A DNA stretch of 64,000 nucleotides from Nicotiana tabacum (GCF_000715075.1 NC_134082.1:144386948-144450947), one strand, 5' to 3'. Positions 10,579 to 23,094 are shown, counted from the stretch's first letter. The notes: generated by a model not told the origin, from the sequence alone. Numbers and translations: made by a program.

Positions 10579-12625
10579 TGTAACGACCCGGCCGGTTGTT
10601 TCGAGAGTTGTAACCCTGTTCCCCCATTTCCTACTTCTTTTGTATTCTATAGTTGTATTTGACTTATCGGGTTAGTTGGTTCGGGTCCGAAATGATTTCG
10701 GGGTGAATTGAGACACTTAGTCACCTAATTGAAAGCTTAAGTATTGACCGAATATTGATTTATGTGTAAACGACCTCATATTTGAATTTTGATAGTTCTG
10801 TTAGCTCTATTAGGTTATTTTTGACTTAGGAGCGTGTCCGGAATGAGATTTGGAGGTCCGTAGTGGAATTAGGCTTGAACTGGTGAAAGTTGGAATTTCG
10901 GCAATTTTGGTCGGAAGTGGAAATTTTGATATTGGGATCGGATTTTATTTTCGGAAGTTGAACTAGGTCTCTGGTGTCATTTATGACTTAGGTGCAAATT
11001 TTGAGGTCAATCGGACGTGGTTTGGTAGGTTTCGGTGTCGTTTGTAGAATTTGGAAGTTTCGAAGTTCATTAGGCTTGAATTCGTGTGTAATTCGTGTTT
11101 TTGATGTTGTTTGAGGTGATTTGGGAATTCTACTAAGTTTGTATCGGGTTATAAGACTCGTTGGTACATTTGGTTGAGGTCCTGAGGGCCTCGGGGTGAT
11201 TTTGGGTGGTTAACGGCTTGAATTGAGTTGAAGAGTACAAGCTAAAGTGCTACTGGTTCTAGTGTTTTTGCACCTGCGGTAAGGGGCCCGTAGGTGCGGC
11301 CCCGTAGAAGCGAGTAGGAGGTCATAGATGCAGGTAAGTCTGGGTGTACTGGAATCACAAGAGCAAAGAGGTATGCGCATCTGCGAGCCCGTAGGTGCGA
11401 GGATATCTCTGATGATGTGAAGGAAGGGATTTTGGTTGTTTCCGTAGAAGCGGAGGAATGAGTGCAGGTGCGCGTCCGCAGGTGCGAGACCCGGGATTTA
11501 GGTGCGAGGGCAGTGTTTTAAGAGAGTCTCCGCAGAAGCGGCTCCGCAGGTGCGTGTTTGCTGGGCAGAACAAATAAATAGAACACTTCGAGATTTTTCA
11601 CCATTTTTATCGCTTTGAGCTCGAATTTTGGGGGTTTTTGAGAGGGATTTCAAAGCAATTACTGAGGTAAGTTTCTTGTGTCTATTTATCCTCAATAATG
11701 GTGTTTCCACACTGATTTTAAATCTGTTAGTGAAATTTGGGAGTTTAGGGCTTGAGAATTGGAGAGTGAATTATGGGGTCTTGGATGACCAAATGATGTC
11801 GGATTTTGATAAATTCAGTATGGTTAGACTAGTGAGTGAATGAACTTTTGGATTTTGTGGCTTTTGTCAGATTTTGAGACATGGGTCGGGGGGCCGGGTT
11901 TGAGCCAATTTCGTATTTTGAGTCTAATATAATAGTTTTCTTGTGGAACTTATTCCTTTAGCATATATTGATTGTATTGTACTGCTTGTGGCTAGATTCG
12001 GGATGTTTGGAGACCGATTCGAGAGGTAAAGGCATTGCGGAGTAGAGATTTGCTCGGATTAAGGTAAGTAACAATTGTAAATCCGGTCCTGAAGGTATGA
12101 AACCCTAGATTTTGGTGCCATGTGATTATTTTGGAGGTGACGCACATGCTAGGTGACGGGAGCGTGGGCGTGCACCGAGGGGATTGTGACTTGGTCCGTC
12201 CCGTGGAAACCGTAAAGTTGAACAATTTGATGTTAGCTATATGTTCTTTATGTGTTATAGAAATTGACTTTAAATCATGTTACAACCCATGTTTAGGCAT
12301 TGTGTTGGTACTATTGGGTCCTACAGAGGCCGCATTACATGTTGAATTGCCTACTAAATGCTATTTGTACTCAATCGTAGTTTTTACTCGTATATCATAT
12401 CTCAGTCTCTGTTATTCTATTTGATGCATCATATTATAGTTGTCGGGCTGATTTTCCTGATTTCTGAGAGCCCAAGAGACTAGAGAGATGATGAATGAGT
12501 GGGCCTGAGGACCTGATTGTGATGATATTTATAGGATTGGGTTGCACGCTACAACATATTTCATTGATTTTTGCCATGATTGTCTTGATATAGCGCTTGG
12601 GCTGAAGGAGCCCCTATGGAGTTTG
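10579..12625 (+). repeat. Chromovirus 3' LTR, segment 1 of 3
   Basis: It starts TGTAACGACCCGGCCGG and follows the 5' LTR from 1475 to about 3550 with scattered substitutions and small indels. It is interrupted at 12626 by an Ogre-type solo LTR. U3 keeps palindromes (11270-11560) and the splice-donor-like GAGGTAAGT (11664), but the TATA motif is altered. Confidence 0.92.
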
Positions 12626-15600
12626 TGTTGACACGCAATTTTTCCCTATGTATTTTTGTATACAAAATACTTTCAAAATAGCATGTACATACATATATAA
12701 GTATGCCCAAGAGTTTTGGTATTTTTTCCTAATTTTTAAGATTTTAAAATCAATTTATTGTCTATTTTTAGCAGTACAAAATCCAATAATTATTCCCAAG
12801 ATTATCATCTTGGTGAATAACTTATTTTATTCTCATATTTACACCAAAATATAATTAAGGTCATTTTTGTATATTTTTTACAAATCTATTTGGTATTTTT
12901 AAGCTAAATTGCATGTAATTGCAACTATAGCCTATTTCACGATTAGTAGCATTTTATAATTATAAAATTATTTCCAGTATTTTTAAATAAACATTTATAG
13001 AGTATTTATTGGATCAATGTTTTAATTTACTTTTAAAATTATTATTACTATTTTTATAAAATAAAAAGGGAAAATAGGCTATTTAACACTTAGCCCATTT
13101 CTATTTCAATTACAGCCCTTTCACCTTTCAATTTTGGCCCTCAATTTGACCCAATTCCGCCCCAAATTAAACCAGCCCAATCCCCCAAATTACTCGACCC
13201 TTGATCCAATTTAATAACCCACCCGGCTCCCTTTTGATCCAGGCCGTTGATTATTTTGATCAACAGCCATAAACTCCCCTTTCCTTTTTTAATTCCCAAA
13301 CCACCCTTAACCTAATTCATTTCACCGAGATGCCGCCTTTGAACCCTCTTCGTCTCTCAAACTCTCTCGAACCTCTTCGAAACCCTAATCGTTTCCCACC
13401 TTATCTCACCATGTTTCCACCGGAATCCATGGCGTCTCCGTCCATGGACGGTCTGTACTCATCCTTTCTCATCATCAGACCTAAGCTATTCAAGGTTTGA
13501 AGCCTGACTTCAATGGCCTTCTTCATATCCTTCTCAGATCTATAGATCTATGGCTTCTCCGGCCATTATTCCGGCATATTCAAGCAATATGAGTCTTTTC
13601 GACTCAGGATCTGACTTTCCTCAAGACCTTTCTCATTACTAGGGTTTTCTATGCAACTCTAAGCCATCTGAGGTTCTGTACCCGCCTATTTTTTTTGATC
13701 TGTGATATGTCTTGGCTTTATTTGACATTTTAAAGGTTTTCCCCAAATTTCCTTTTTAAAATCGTTCAATTTCGATTTTAAGGTTTCTGAAAAAGTTTCT
13801 TCAAATATCTTTCTGATTCTTTCCATTCTTTCTTTATGTGTGTTTATCTATGTTAGGCTCGTATGTTTTCTTTTCTACTATGCATGAGTTTGCTCTCTTG
13901 TTTCTTTTCTATTATGCGAGACTCTTCTATTTTCCTGTCACTCTTATGCTCTCATGTTAATCCGTGTTATTAATCCTTATTCTTTGCTATATGTGTTTAT
14001 GGTTGAGTTCTTTGATTTTGTTCACTTTACTGAGTTCTGTTTGTGTTCCTGCTAAGCATATTTTATCTACTTTTGTTTAAAGATCGTATCATCTCTTTCT
14101 TCTGAACTTGTTTAAACTCCAAGTTTTCTCGAGCATGTTCTCATGACTTTGAATCAGTGTTCTTTCTATCGTGTGTGTTTGTCTCTCATAAGTCTTTGAA
14201 AAAGACTTCAGAGCCCCTCTCAATTGGCCTGCCTTCTCATCTCCATTGTCTGACTCAATTTGAAACCCTAGGATTTGGGGGTTTCTTTGGCAAGTGGTAT
14301 TAGGGACCCTAGGTTTTCAGACTCACTATGGATCTGTAACTGAACTCGAATCCCTTTTGCTTGTGGCTCTAAGACTTTCAATGTTAGACTCTTTTTCTAA
14401 GAAATCTGGCGATTCCTTTTGCTTGATCTGTGTGCTTTATATATGAAAAATTCCTCTTTCAAAAGTTTTCACCAATTAAGTGATTGATTCTGAAATCCCT
14501 TTAATAAGGATGATGAATTGTCACTGATTTTTTTCCGATTGAACCTCTTTTTCCTTTCTTGACTTGGTTCATTCGAATTGAACTTGAAATTTTGGTTTCT
14601 TGGCTGTTTGATTGATTCCCTTGCCATATTTGGCACAAACCGTATGCCATTGATTATTTTCCTTAAATAACTTCTATGTACTTGCCCCTTTTGTGCTACT
14701 TTGAAAAGGTTTTAATTAAAACTTCTTTCCTTAACTAATATTTACCCGTTGAAATCAGAATCCCTTAACCAAAGGGAAGTTGATTTCAATGATATTTCCT
14801 TGCCTTTCTTACTTACTCTCTGCACTATAAAACGGACTACCCTTCTGCACTTTTAAGACACCTTACACCTTCAGCTCACACGACCTACGCACTACCAATC
14901 CTTAACTCCAATTCAATACTTGCACACTTGCAATATTGCTTTGAATTCAATACTCTTTCAACAGTCTACTTTTGCTTGAGATCTTTTGGAATTGCTTGGC
15001 TTGCAACTTGGCTTTTTCTCAGACTACTGTTTTTACTTGTTTTCCCCTGAAACTTGTATGTTTTGATTTAACGCTTCTGCCTCACCCCTATGTGCTTATT
15101 TACAGTTTTCTGTAATCTTGTTTACTTTACTGCTCATGTTAATGATTTGTGCTAAGTATGTTCTTTCCCTGCACCTATTCCTATTATGAATCCCTACCCC
15201 CTATTCCCTTGTATGTGTTTGAGTTAAGGCTCATAGCCTGACAATATTCAAATTGCTGCTCAGGTCATCACCTGATCCACAATGGATCCTAACTCTTAAG
15301 ATTTGGCTAACAGGCTGGTCGGGGGTATGCCAGCATTCCCAATTGCTGAGCATGACCACCAACCTACCATGCCTTTCCCCTAATTCCCCTATGCACTTAC
15401 ACTTATTCTTAGACTCTTAAGTTCTGCCCCCTCTTATGAGCCTTGCTTTGGGACCTTGAGTTCCATCTGAACTTGGACATCAGAGGGTTGGCCCTTCCAC
15501 ACTGCACTATGATCTCAATTCTGCAATGTGTTATGGGTGTAAGCACTGCCCGGGGCCCTTTGAGACTCTTGGAAACTTTGACACATCCCAAATATGAGAA

Positions 15601-17128
15601 AGGATTTTGGAAATATGATACTGGAAGTTGGTTTATCTCATATTGTTGGACTTTGAGTCTGAATTAGGCTGTTTGGTTGTAGCTGGAATTTCTGATATAA
15701 TTTTACCTTTTTTCTGATTCATTCGGGTCTGTAATAATTTGTAATAACTATTGGGGTTGGTTAGTGAAAGGGGATGGGGATAAATGTATGCAAAGGGTAG
15801 AAAACTTACCTATAGGATTTTTTTTGATTTCTGCATTCTCATCTTAGAACTCATGCATATAAGATTTTCTGATTTCTGCATTCTCATCTTAGAAACCATG
15901 CCTATAAGTTTTTCTGCACTTCTGCATTCTCATCTTAGAAACCATGCCTATAAGTTTTTCTGCACTTCTGCATTCTCATCTTAGATACCATGCCTATAGG
16001 ACTCTTGCATCTATGTAATCATTTAAAACCAATAACGCTTAGATAACTTGCCCATAGGAGTAATCAATTGAATCAACTTCGTCTATTTCGTCTATGAGTC
16101 TAAAATCAGTCATAAGGTTGTTTAAAATCTGCAGATCTTTTGTTTATCGAACCAGTAATCCTCTCTTTAAAATCAGTACGCTCCGTTAGATATCATGCCT
16201 ATAGGTCTACCTTAGGCAAACCATTAGGTCATTAATTGACTGTGTCAGTTTTGATAACTACAACCAGACAAGGCTAATTCGGACTCCTCATCTGAGAAAT
16301 ATGGGATAAATCAACTTGTCCTAATGCTTTTAAATTTAATTCAGACTATAACCAGTATTTGAAGTCATGCTAAATAATGTGCTCCTTTAAGTAAGGAGGC
16401 CTGTTTGAGCCCTTAAACTGCTATTTGTTTCCCCTTACTTTTTTATGTGTTTTGTTTGTCACATTAGAATTTTGTCCTTTTAAAACTCTGGAAAAAAAAC
16501 CAACCTCCCTCCCTTTAGGACTAGTTGTCCCAAATGCCTCCGGGACTGATAGAATCGGGATGGGTAATAGCATGCAGTAAACAACGACACTATTCCGCGT
16601 TTAATACCTTAACGGGGTGGGAAAGGGTAGATATGGACATGAGTGCGACCCTTCTTCTGAGGAGTGACTGCCGGGTATTGCATTGATGTGATCCATATTG
16701 TTTGTAAACCTAGGATCCCTTCCCCTTTACTTGTTATCCCTTTTTTTAAACTGTCCAGACTATTTGCTTAAGATTTCTGTTTTCTTTATCTTTCTTCAAA
16801 CTTTTAATTCACTTGCAACATTATGTGTAAATCCCCTTCTATTTGAGACCTTTATTTGCTTACTTGTTAGTTAAATTCACAATTTTTAACATGGTCGGGA
16901 ACCACACAAGTGGATCTTGGGGGGTGCCTAACACCTTCCCCTCGAGATAATTTCTAGCCCTTACCCGAACTCTGGTTTTCCAACTCGAACTCTTCTTTAG
17001 TGTCCTAATGCACTTTAATCATTAGATGGCAACTCTTCAACCCAAAAAAAACAATTCCCAAGAGGGAACGAGTTGTCCTCCCAAATGTCATGAACCCGAT
17101 TTCGCCTTTAGAAAAAGGGGGAGCGACA
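12626..17128 (+). mobile_element. Ogre/Tat-type solo LTR (4.5 kb)
   Basis: It starts TGTTGACACGCAATTTTTCCC and ends GGGGGAGCGACA. Both ends, and the order of blocks between, match the LTRs of the Ogre/Tat element at 28726-45626, with considerable divergence. Flanking target bases are imperfect (GTTTG before; ATTGT after, of which ATTG resembles TTTG), but the host LTR reads across cleanly from GAGTTTG to TACACACC. No interior remains. A TATA-like ACTATAAAACG occurs near 14826, and a 46-bp tandem repeat lies at 15826-16000. Confidence 0.9.
15826..16000 (+). repeat. 46-bp tandem repeat, about four copies
   Basis: The core CTGCATTCTCATCTTAGA starts at 15831, 15876, 15922 and 15968, a spacing of 45, 46 and 46 bp. 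Each copy ends in CATGCCTATAAG or a variant, the same short motif that is scattered in the related Ogre LTRs. The two middle copies are nearly identical, indicating recent local duplication. Confidence 0.9.
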
Positions 17129-17541
17129 ATTGTACACACCACCAGTGACCGCAGGTACCTACTGAGTGCGAGTGCCGAGTGCTGAGTGATTGTGAGGAAT
17201 GAGTGACTGTGAGGAATGAGTGATTATGAGGTTGGAGTGATTGGGAGAACTGAGTGATGATTGCCCGAGAGGCAGTATATGATTTCATTATTGATGCACA
17301 CAGTTGCCTTACATCCTTGTTTTGAGAACTGTTGAAAGATATTTTATCTGGCTTTACTTGAACTTGACTTAAACAAACTGATTTGACTTAAACTTCCTGA
17401 TTGAAAGCATGCCTATTCTTTACTAAACATTATGAGATAAATTGTATTTGTATAGCTCATCACTGCTTCTCAGTTCCTTATTTATTTCTATTACTTACTG
17501 AGTTGGTGTACTCACGTTACTCCCTGCACCTCGTGTGCAAA
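17129..17541 (+). repeat. Chromovirus 3' LTR, segment 2 of 3
   Basis: This matches the 5' LTR on both sides of its own solo LTR (3545-3586 and 4716-5073). It contains a small local duplication of GAGTGAYTGTGAGGAAT near 17180-17225 that the 5' copy lacks. It ends at the duplicated target GCAAA (17537-17541). Confidence 0.9.
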
Positions 17542-18239
17542 TGTGACGACCCAAAGGGTCATCACCGGGTTTCTCCCTTTTTCCGTGCTTCCGAGGCCTT
17601 GAAAACCTCAACTTTAGTTGCCTCGATTTGCGTGCGCAGTCTGGACGCGTAGCCATAAAAGCTTATGTGGTAAATTATGTGAAATTTGATAAATTGTGTC
17701 TTTAAAATGGTTAAAGTTGACTTTGGTCAACATTTGGATAAACGGACCCAGACCCATGATGTGACGGTCTTGGAGGGTCCATAGAAAAATATGGGACTCG
17801 GGCGTATGCCCGGAATCGAAATCCGAGGTCCCGAGCCCGAGAAATGAATTTTTAAAAGAAATTGTTTCTTTGAAATTTATTTGGAAATTTGAAATAAAAA
17901 TGAATTAGAAAGCATTGGTATCGAGCCCGTATTTTTGTTCCGGTGCCCGGTACAGGTCTTATATGTGGTTTAAGCGCTTTCTGTAAAATTTGGTTGAAAT
18001 CGGACATCTTTTGACGTGATTCAGGCTTGAATTCCTAAATTTGAAAGTTTATGAAGTTTGATAAAAAAAGGATGATTTTGATGTTATTTTGGCGATTTGA
18101 TCACTCGAGTAAGTTCGTAGGATGTTATTGAATTAGTTTGTGTTTTGGTTAGGAGCTCCGAGGGCTCGGGAGTGTTTCGGAAGTGTTTCGGAGTTGTTTT
18201 GTCCTTAGAAAAGTTGCAGAAGTTTCAGTTCTGGTGGTC

Positions 18240-18540
18240 TGGTATCTAGTTCTATGCGATCTCATAGGTAGCATTGCGATCGCATAGAGTAATCTTTCAG
18301 GTGCCCCACATTTGTTCTATGCGATCGCATAGATTCATCCGCGATCGCATAGCTTAGCAAGATCCTTCAATGCGAACGCAACCTTTAATCCGCGTTCGCG
18401 TTTCATTAAGTCCAAACCTGGAATGCACAACCTTTTCTTCTATGCGTTCGCATCAGCCCTTCCGCGATCGCAATGACCAGCTTCCCCTTATCCTATGCGA
18501 TCGCATTACCTTCTTCACGATCGCATAGGGCATTTTTGCC
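18240..18540 (+). repeat. GCGATCGC palindrome cluster in U3
   Basis: At least six partly or fully palindromic words of the form TATGCGATCGCATA or GCGTTCGC occur in 300 bp, for example around 18285, 18325, 18345, 18470 and 18500. GATCGC is self-complementary over GCGATCGC. The cluster ends just before the TATA-like TTTTAAATA at 18547. Confidence 0.87.
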
Positions 18541-18660
18541 CAGTGATTTTAAATACCCAAAATAGAACAGTGACAAGATTTAGTCCATATTTCACACGAG
18601 TTCTTCTTCTCCACAGCTCTTGAGCGAATTTTTGAGCACTTCTTTACCAAAGCTTCTTAG

Positions 18661-18670
18661 GTAAGTAAAT
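18661..18670 (+). promoter_or_regulatory. Consensus splice donor in the solo LTR leader
   Basis: CTTAG|GTAAGTAAAT lies about 110 bp after the TATA-like box. It parallels the donors at 2574 and 23459 in other LTR families. Confidence 0.35.
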
Positions 18671-19444
18671 TCCCACTCATTTCCTTCATCTTCCTTCATT
18701 AGTTAATGAGTTTCTAAATCTAAATCATGTAATCTAGGGTTGAAATTGGGGGAAAAGGGTAGAGTTAGGGCTTTTCGATTTTCTTTGATTTAGACCTCGT
18801 TTTGGGGTTGAATTTGAAAACAGATTGTATATCCGGACTCGTAGGGGAATGGGTAACATGGAATTGGTTCGAACCTCGTGTTTTGACCAAGCGGGCCCGG
18901 GGTCGATTATTGGAATTTTGGGAGGAAAGCTTAGAAATTCATATTTAGGCATTGGGTTTAGTTTGTTTAGCTATTATTAATATTGTAAAGTCAATATTTC
19001 ATAGATTTGACTGAGTTGGAGCCGAATTAGAGGGGTAAAGCTATACTAGAGGCTTGAGTTGAGTTTGGAGCATTCGAGGCAAGTGTTTGTTCTAACTTTG
19101 CCTTGAGGGAATAGGATTAGAGTGTTGTTTGCTATTTTCTAATTGTTGAGTACGGTGTATAGGCATGGTGATGAGTATCTATACACCAGAGTCTAGCATG
19201 ACCGTGAGTCTTATTTGTGTTTATTTAGATTTTGCGATACCTCTTCCTTGTTAAATTGATAAATTTCATATAATGTGAAGAGTTTGAGGAAGAATTATGA
19301 TTTGTACATTCTTGGATGGAGCATTGGCTCGAGTATATTATAAAGCGTGAGAGTATATGAAATGATTGAATCCCTTGGAGCATTGGCTCAAGTGGTAAAG
19401 TGAGATGAGAGGTAAAAGTGAAAGATAGAGAAAGAATTATTGAA

Positions 19445-19632
19445 TTGCTCCCTTGCCGGGATGTTTGTTTCTTTGTTGACTATCTTCCTTGCCGGGATGC
19501 TGAGATTATTGATATTGTTCCCTTGCCGGGTTTTTAACTACTTAATTGTGCTCCCTTGCCGGGAGTTAGTTGTTTATTTGTATTCCCTTGCTGGGATTTC
19601 TATCATTATTTGTCTACTCCCTTGCCCCTTGT
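19445..19632 (+). repeat. Short tandem repeat with CCCTTGCCGGG core
   Basis: Six copies of CCCTTGCCGGGAT or a close variant recur about every 30-40 bp, separated by diverged AT-rich filler. The open frame on the plus strand here (from 19440) is a by-product of the repeat and not a gene. Confidence 0.8.
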
Positions 19633-19647
19633 TTGTGATTGTTGCTT

Positions 19648-20098
19648 GGGTGAGGAAGAGTGATAAAGCACGAAGGGTGATGTCGTGCATTGTTTGCTAT
19701 TGTGAGGAAAGAGTGTAAAGCACGAAGGGTGATGTCGTGCCGCACGATGTACCATTCCGTGCCGATTTTATTGATTATATGGTGAGGAAAGAGAGTAAAA
19801 GCACGAAGGGTAATGTCGTGCATATTTCATTTATATGATTGCTTTGGTGAGGACGAGAGTAAAAGCACGAAGGGTGATGCCGTGCATTTGTTGCTTTCTG
19901 ATTCTTTGTTGATATCCGAGTTATGTTGTTTCTTTCATTACTTGTTGTTATTTGATTTACTTCGAGGTTATAGATTCCCTTACCCCATTTGCCTTGTGAT
20001 TGTTGTTTGGGTGAGGAAGAGCATAAAGCACGAAGGGTGATGTCGTGTATTGTTTTGGTGAGGACGAGAGTAAAAGCACGAAGGGTGATGCCGTGCAA
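19648..20098 (+). repeat. Tandem hairpin repeat GCACGA...TCGTGC, six copies
   Basis: Units of about 40 bp contain GTGAGGA, then a GAG- and TAAAG-like run, then GCACGAAGGGTGATGTCGTGC. Copies lie near 19650, 19700, 19780, 19850, 20010 and 20058. The two ends of the core are complementary (GCACGA with TCGTGC, or GCACG with CGTGC), so each unit can form a 5-6 bp stem with a 9-base loop. The array sits downstream of the LTR's TATA-like box and so may be transcribed. Confidence 0.85.
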
Positions 20099-20802
20099 AT
20101 TGTTGACTTTTGATTCTTGTTGAAATTCTGGCTTTGTTACTTCTTTCTGTTATTGAGGATTTCCATTTGAAACTGTTAGTTCCCCATAGCATGCTCTCCC
20201 CCCCCCTCTTAGCTTCTTAAATTCTATATATTTCCTTTTATTGAATATATCTGCACATGTTGTTTTCGATAGGTCATGTCTAGCCTTGTCACTACTTCGC
20301 CGGGGTTAGGCCAGGCACTTACCAGCACATGGGGTCGGTTGTGCTGATGCTACACTCTGTGCATCTTTTGCACAGATCCAGGAGAAGCTTTTGGACCTCA
20401 GCAGTAGCATTTGATCGGGAGCTGAATTCAGTCCAGAGACACCGAGGTAGCCTTGCTGATGTCCGCAGGCCCGGAGTCTCTCTCTCTTTATTCAGTTTGT
20501 TATCTTTTGTACCGGAACAAACAGTTTATAATTTTCTTTCAGACGATTGTAATTAGTAAATCTTAGAAGTTCGTGAGCATTGTGACACCAATCTTGGGTA
20601 GAAGATTATGTTAAACTTTCCGCATTTCTATTCCGTATAAGTTAAGACTTCCGCTTGAAATTTTAATTATGTTGCCTTTATTACATGTTGATAATTATGG
20701 AAAAGAATGTGTGTTAAACGAAAGGTAATTTAAGTTGGCTTGCCTAGCTCCTATTAGTAGGCGCCATCACGACCCCGAGGGCGGGAAATCCGGGTTGTGA
20801 CA

Positions 20803-21180
20803 GCAAATCTAGGAGTTGTTGGTCGCGAAAAGTGCTGATAGTCCTCGTAGCTGATTATTGGAGATAGCGAGGTAGCTGCCCGGTGTTCGCAACCTTGCTT
20901 TCTTCTTCCCTATCTTTCCTTTAGCTGTATTTTGGATTCCAGACTGTGTTAATCATGTTATTTTTGGACAGATTATATTTAGATGCTCATAACTTAGTGA
21001 CACCTTGATGTTTGGGGCAATCTTTCCGCATTTTATTTTGATTTTAACTCTTGTTTTTATGAAAATCCTGTTTTAAAAAGGCTTTTGGTTTATGTTTTAA
21101 TGAAAAGTATTTTGAAAGTTGGCTGGCCTGGTACCATTGATAGGCGTCATCACGATAGGTTGGAGTTTTGGGTCGTGACA
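20803..21180 (+). repeat. Chromovirus 3' LTR, segment 3 of 3
   Basis: This is the end of the LTR, matching 5074-5452 and closing with GGTCGTGACA. It is followed at once by the target duplication TGGAC (21181-21185). Confidence 0.92.
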
Positions 21181-21185
21181 TGGAC

Positions 21186-22246
21186 AGTGCAAGGCTTTGG
21201 CCAAGGCATTGTCATTGGCGCCTCTGATAGCACCTCACGCGAAAATGTTGGCGCCTCTGATGCTGCCTCTGGAGTAATAGCGGTGCCTTTGACTATGCTC
21301 CGCGCCAACGATGCTTATCCGAGCCACTTTTTTTTTCTCTTTATGTTTGGATGTGTAGCCCTCATCCCTACCTTATAAATACCTCCTAAACTTAGTTTTT
21401 AGAGGGTGAGATTGATTGGAGAGGCAAAAGGCTACGGAACACTCTGGAGCGCGGATCACACGAGTTTTTCTCCCCGTTCTTCTTTAATATATATAATTTA
21501 ATGCTTTTGAATATTACTATGATTGTTTAGACAATTATAAGTAGCTAAAATCTCTAATATAGGGTTTGATGAAATCTTTTGGAGGATTAATTCTTGTGAC
21601 GTTTTAATATAACTTTACCTTTGAATATCCCTACTTGTTCAACTACGTATTTATTGTTATTGATTGAATGACCATCAATTGAATGTTCATATTTATTATG
21701 TATTGCTTGAGAAAGAGTACATATTTAGATTATTGTCGAACAACGTCACTCTCAAGGTATATGAGAGATCAATACGGCAGGTTTAAAAGCAGGATTAGAG
21801 ATAACAAAACTTTGACGTGATCATAGTGAGCGGTAAAAAAGTGCGAGCTAGTGTAATTCGAGCGAATATGACTAGTACATTATTGTAGTTGCTCGAGAGA
21901 GAATTATGATAAGTCGAGTGCTCATTATCAGTAGAAAAAACTGGGCAAAATTGTAGGAGACATTGCGGGAAGGATTTTGACAATTGGGGAAATTATAACT
22001 CTAGGTTTTTCTAATCTTATCTCCAAACCTTAGTATCCCTAGATGTTAATTTGCTACTTCAATTTGTTAGTTAATTAGTTAGACATAAGAATCTTAATAT
22101 TAATAATTTTGGAATCATTCAAACTTATCTTTTTAGTGATATTGAACAGTTATAGTGAAACCTTAGTTCCCTATGGGATTCAACTCTGGACTTTTAGACC
22201 GAATTATATTTGCAGCGATCGCTTATCCTTTTTAGGACTAAAGTTG
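21186..22246 (+). mobile_element. Host Athila-like LTR, segment 2 of 3
   Basis: The host LTR resumes after the chromovirus. Upstream of a TATA box (CTTATAAATA at 21371) are two GGCGCCTCTGA words (GGCGCC is palindromic) and other GC-rich stretches. The end resembles the known course of Athila LTR 3' ends (a GGGATTCAACTC-like phrase near 22178, then GCAGCGATCGC near 22212). It is interrupted at 22247 by the next element, with AGTTG as the duplicated target. The last ten bases of the LTR are at 58570-58579. No gene is present. Confidence 0.6.
21371..21378 (+). promoter_or_regulatory. TATA box of the host Athila-like LTR
   Basis: TTATAAATACC follows a GC-rich block and precedes AT-rich leader sequence, consistent with a U3/R junction. 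Confidence 0.5.
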
Positions 22247-23094
22247 TGTAACGACCCGACCGGTCATTTTGATTTCTAGTGCGTCGTTCAACAGTTTGAG
22301 GCCATGAGCAGCTTCACTTCAGGTATTATGACTTGTGTGCACGGTTGGAATTGAAGATAATTCTCATTTCGGAAGCTTTAAGTTGAAAGAATTGACTAAG
22401 GTTGGATTTTTGAGTAAAAGACCTCGAAATTGGGATTCGAAGGTTCCAGCAGGTTCGTATGATGATTTCGGACTTGGGCTTATGTCCGGACTGGGTTTTG
22501 GAAGACCTGGGAATGTTTCAGCGCCTATTCTGGAAGTTAGCATTTTGGAAGAATCTCATAAGTTTGGGTTGAAGTGCATTTCAATGTTATCAATGTCCGT
22601 TTGGGATTCCGAGTCTGGGAATAGCTCCGTTTGGCGATTTTGGTATTAGGAGTGCGATCGGAAGTGAATTCGAAGGTCCGTAGGTCCTTTTGGAGTCATT
22701 TGGATAATGATAGAAATTTGAAGGTTTTTGGGAAGTTTGGCTGAGAGTTGACTTTTTGATATCGGGGTCGGATTCCGATTTCGGAAGTTGGAATAGGTCT
22801 GTAATGTCAAATGTGACTTGTGTGCAAAATTTAAGGTCAATCGGGCATGAATTGACAGGTTTCTGCATCGAATGTAGAAGTTTTAATTTCTAAAGTTCAT
22901 AAAGCTTGGATTGGAGGTCGATTAATGATTTTGGCGTTGTTTGATATGATTTGAGGCCTCGAGCAAGTTCGCAATATGTTTTGGGACTGGTTGGCATGAT
23001 TGGTTGGGGTCCCGGGGGCCTCGGGTGCATTCCGGATGGTTAACGAATCAATTTTGAAATTTGAGGAAGAATTGAGGCAGCTGATATCTGGTGT

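Larger units (their letters stand above)
17542..20802 (+). mobile_element. Solo LTR (3.26 kb) with perfect target duplication
   Basis: It begins TGTGACGACCC, ends CGGGTTGTGACA and is flanked by GCAAA at 17537-17541 and 20803-20807. Removing it joins GTGTGCAAATCTAGGAG, which corresponds to GTGTGCAGATCCAGGAG in the 5' LTR. Its U3 has a cluster of GCGATCGC palindromes (18240-18540), a TATA-like TTTTAAATA (18547) and a splice-donor-like AG|GTAAGTAAAT (18661). Its later part holds two tandem repeat arrays. Confidence 0.93.
1475..21180 (+). mobile_element. Tekay-type chromovirus (Ty3/gypsy), decayed, with three nested solo LTRs
   Basis: This is a complete but dead LTR retrotransposon. It is bounded by TGTAAC...GTGACA termini and a perfect 5-bp target duplication TGGAC at 1470-1474 and 21181-21185. 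The order is 5' LTR, initiator-Met tRNA primer site, gag, protease, reverse transcriptase, RNase H, integrase, chromodomain, polypurine tract, 3' LTR. The terminal chromodomain after integrase places it among chromoviruses, best fitting the Tekay/Del clade. Removing the nested LTRs leaves LTRs of about 2.84 and 2.83 kb around a 5.1-kb interior. Numerous stops and single-base frameshifts mean it cannot be autonomous. Confidence 0.93.

Noticed and set aside
19648..20098. Repeat-spacer look of the GCACGA hairpin array
   Set aside because: Plant LTR context, diverged units and repeat-derived spacers exclude CRISPR.
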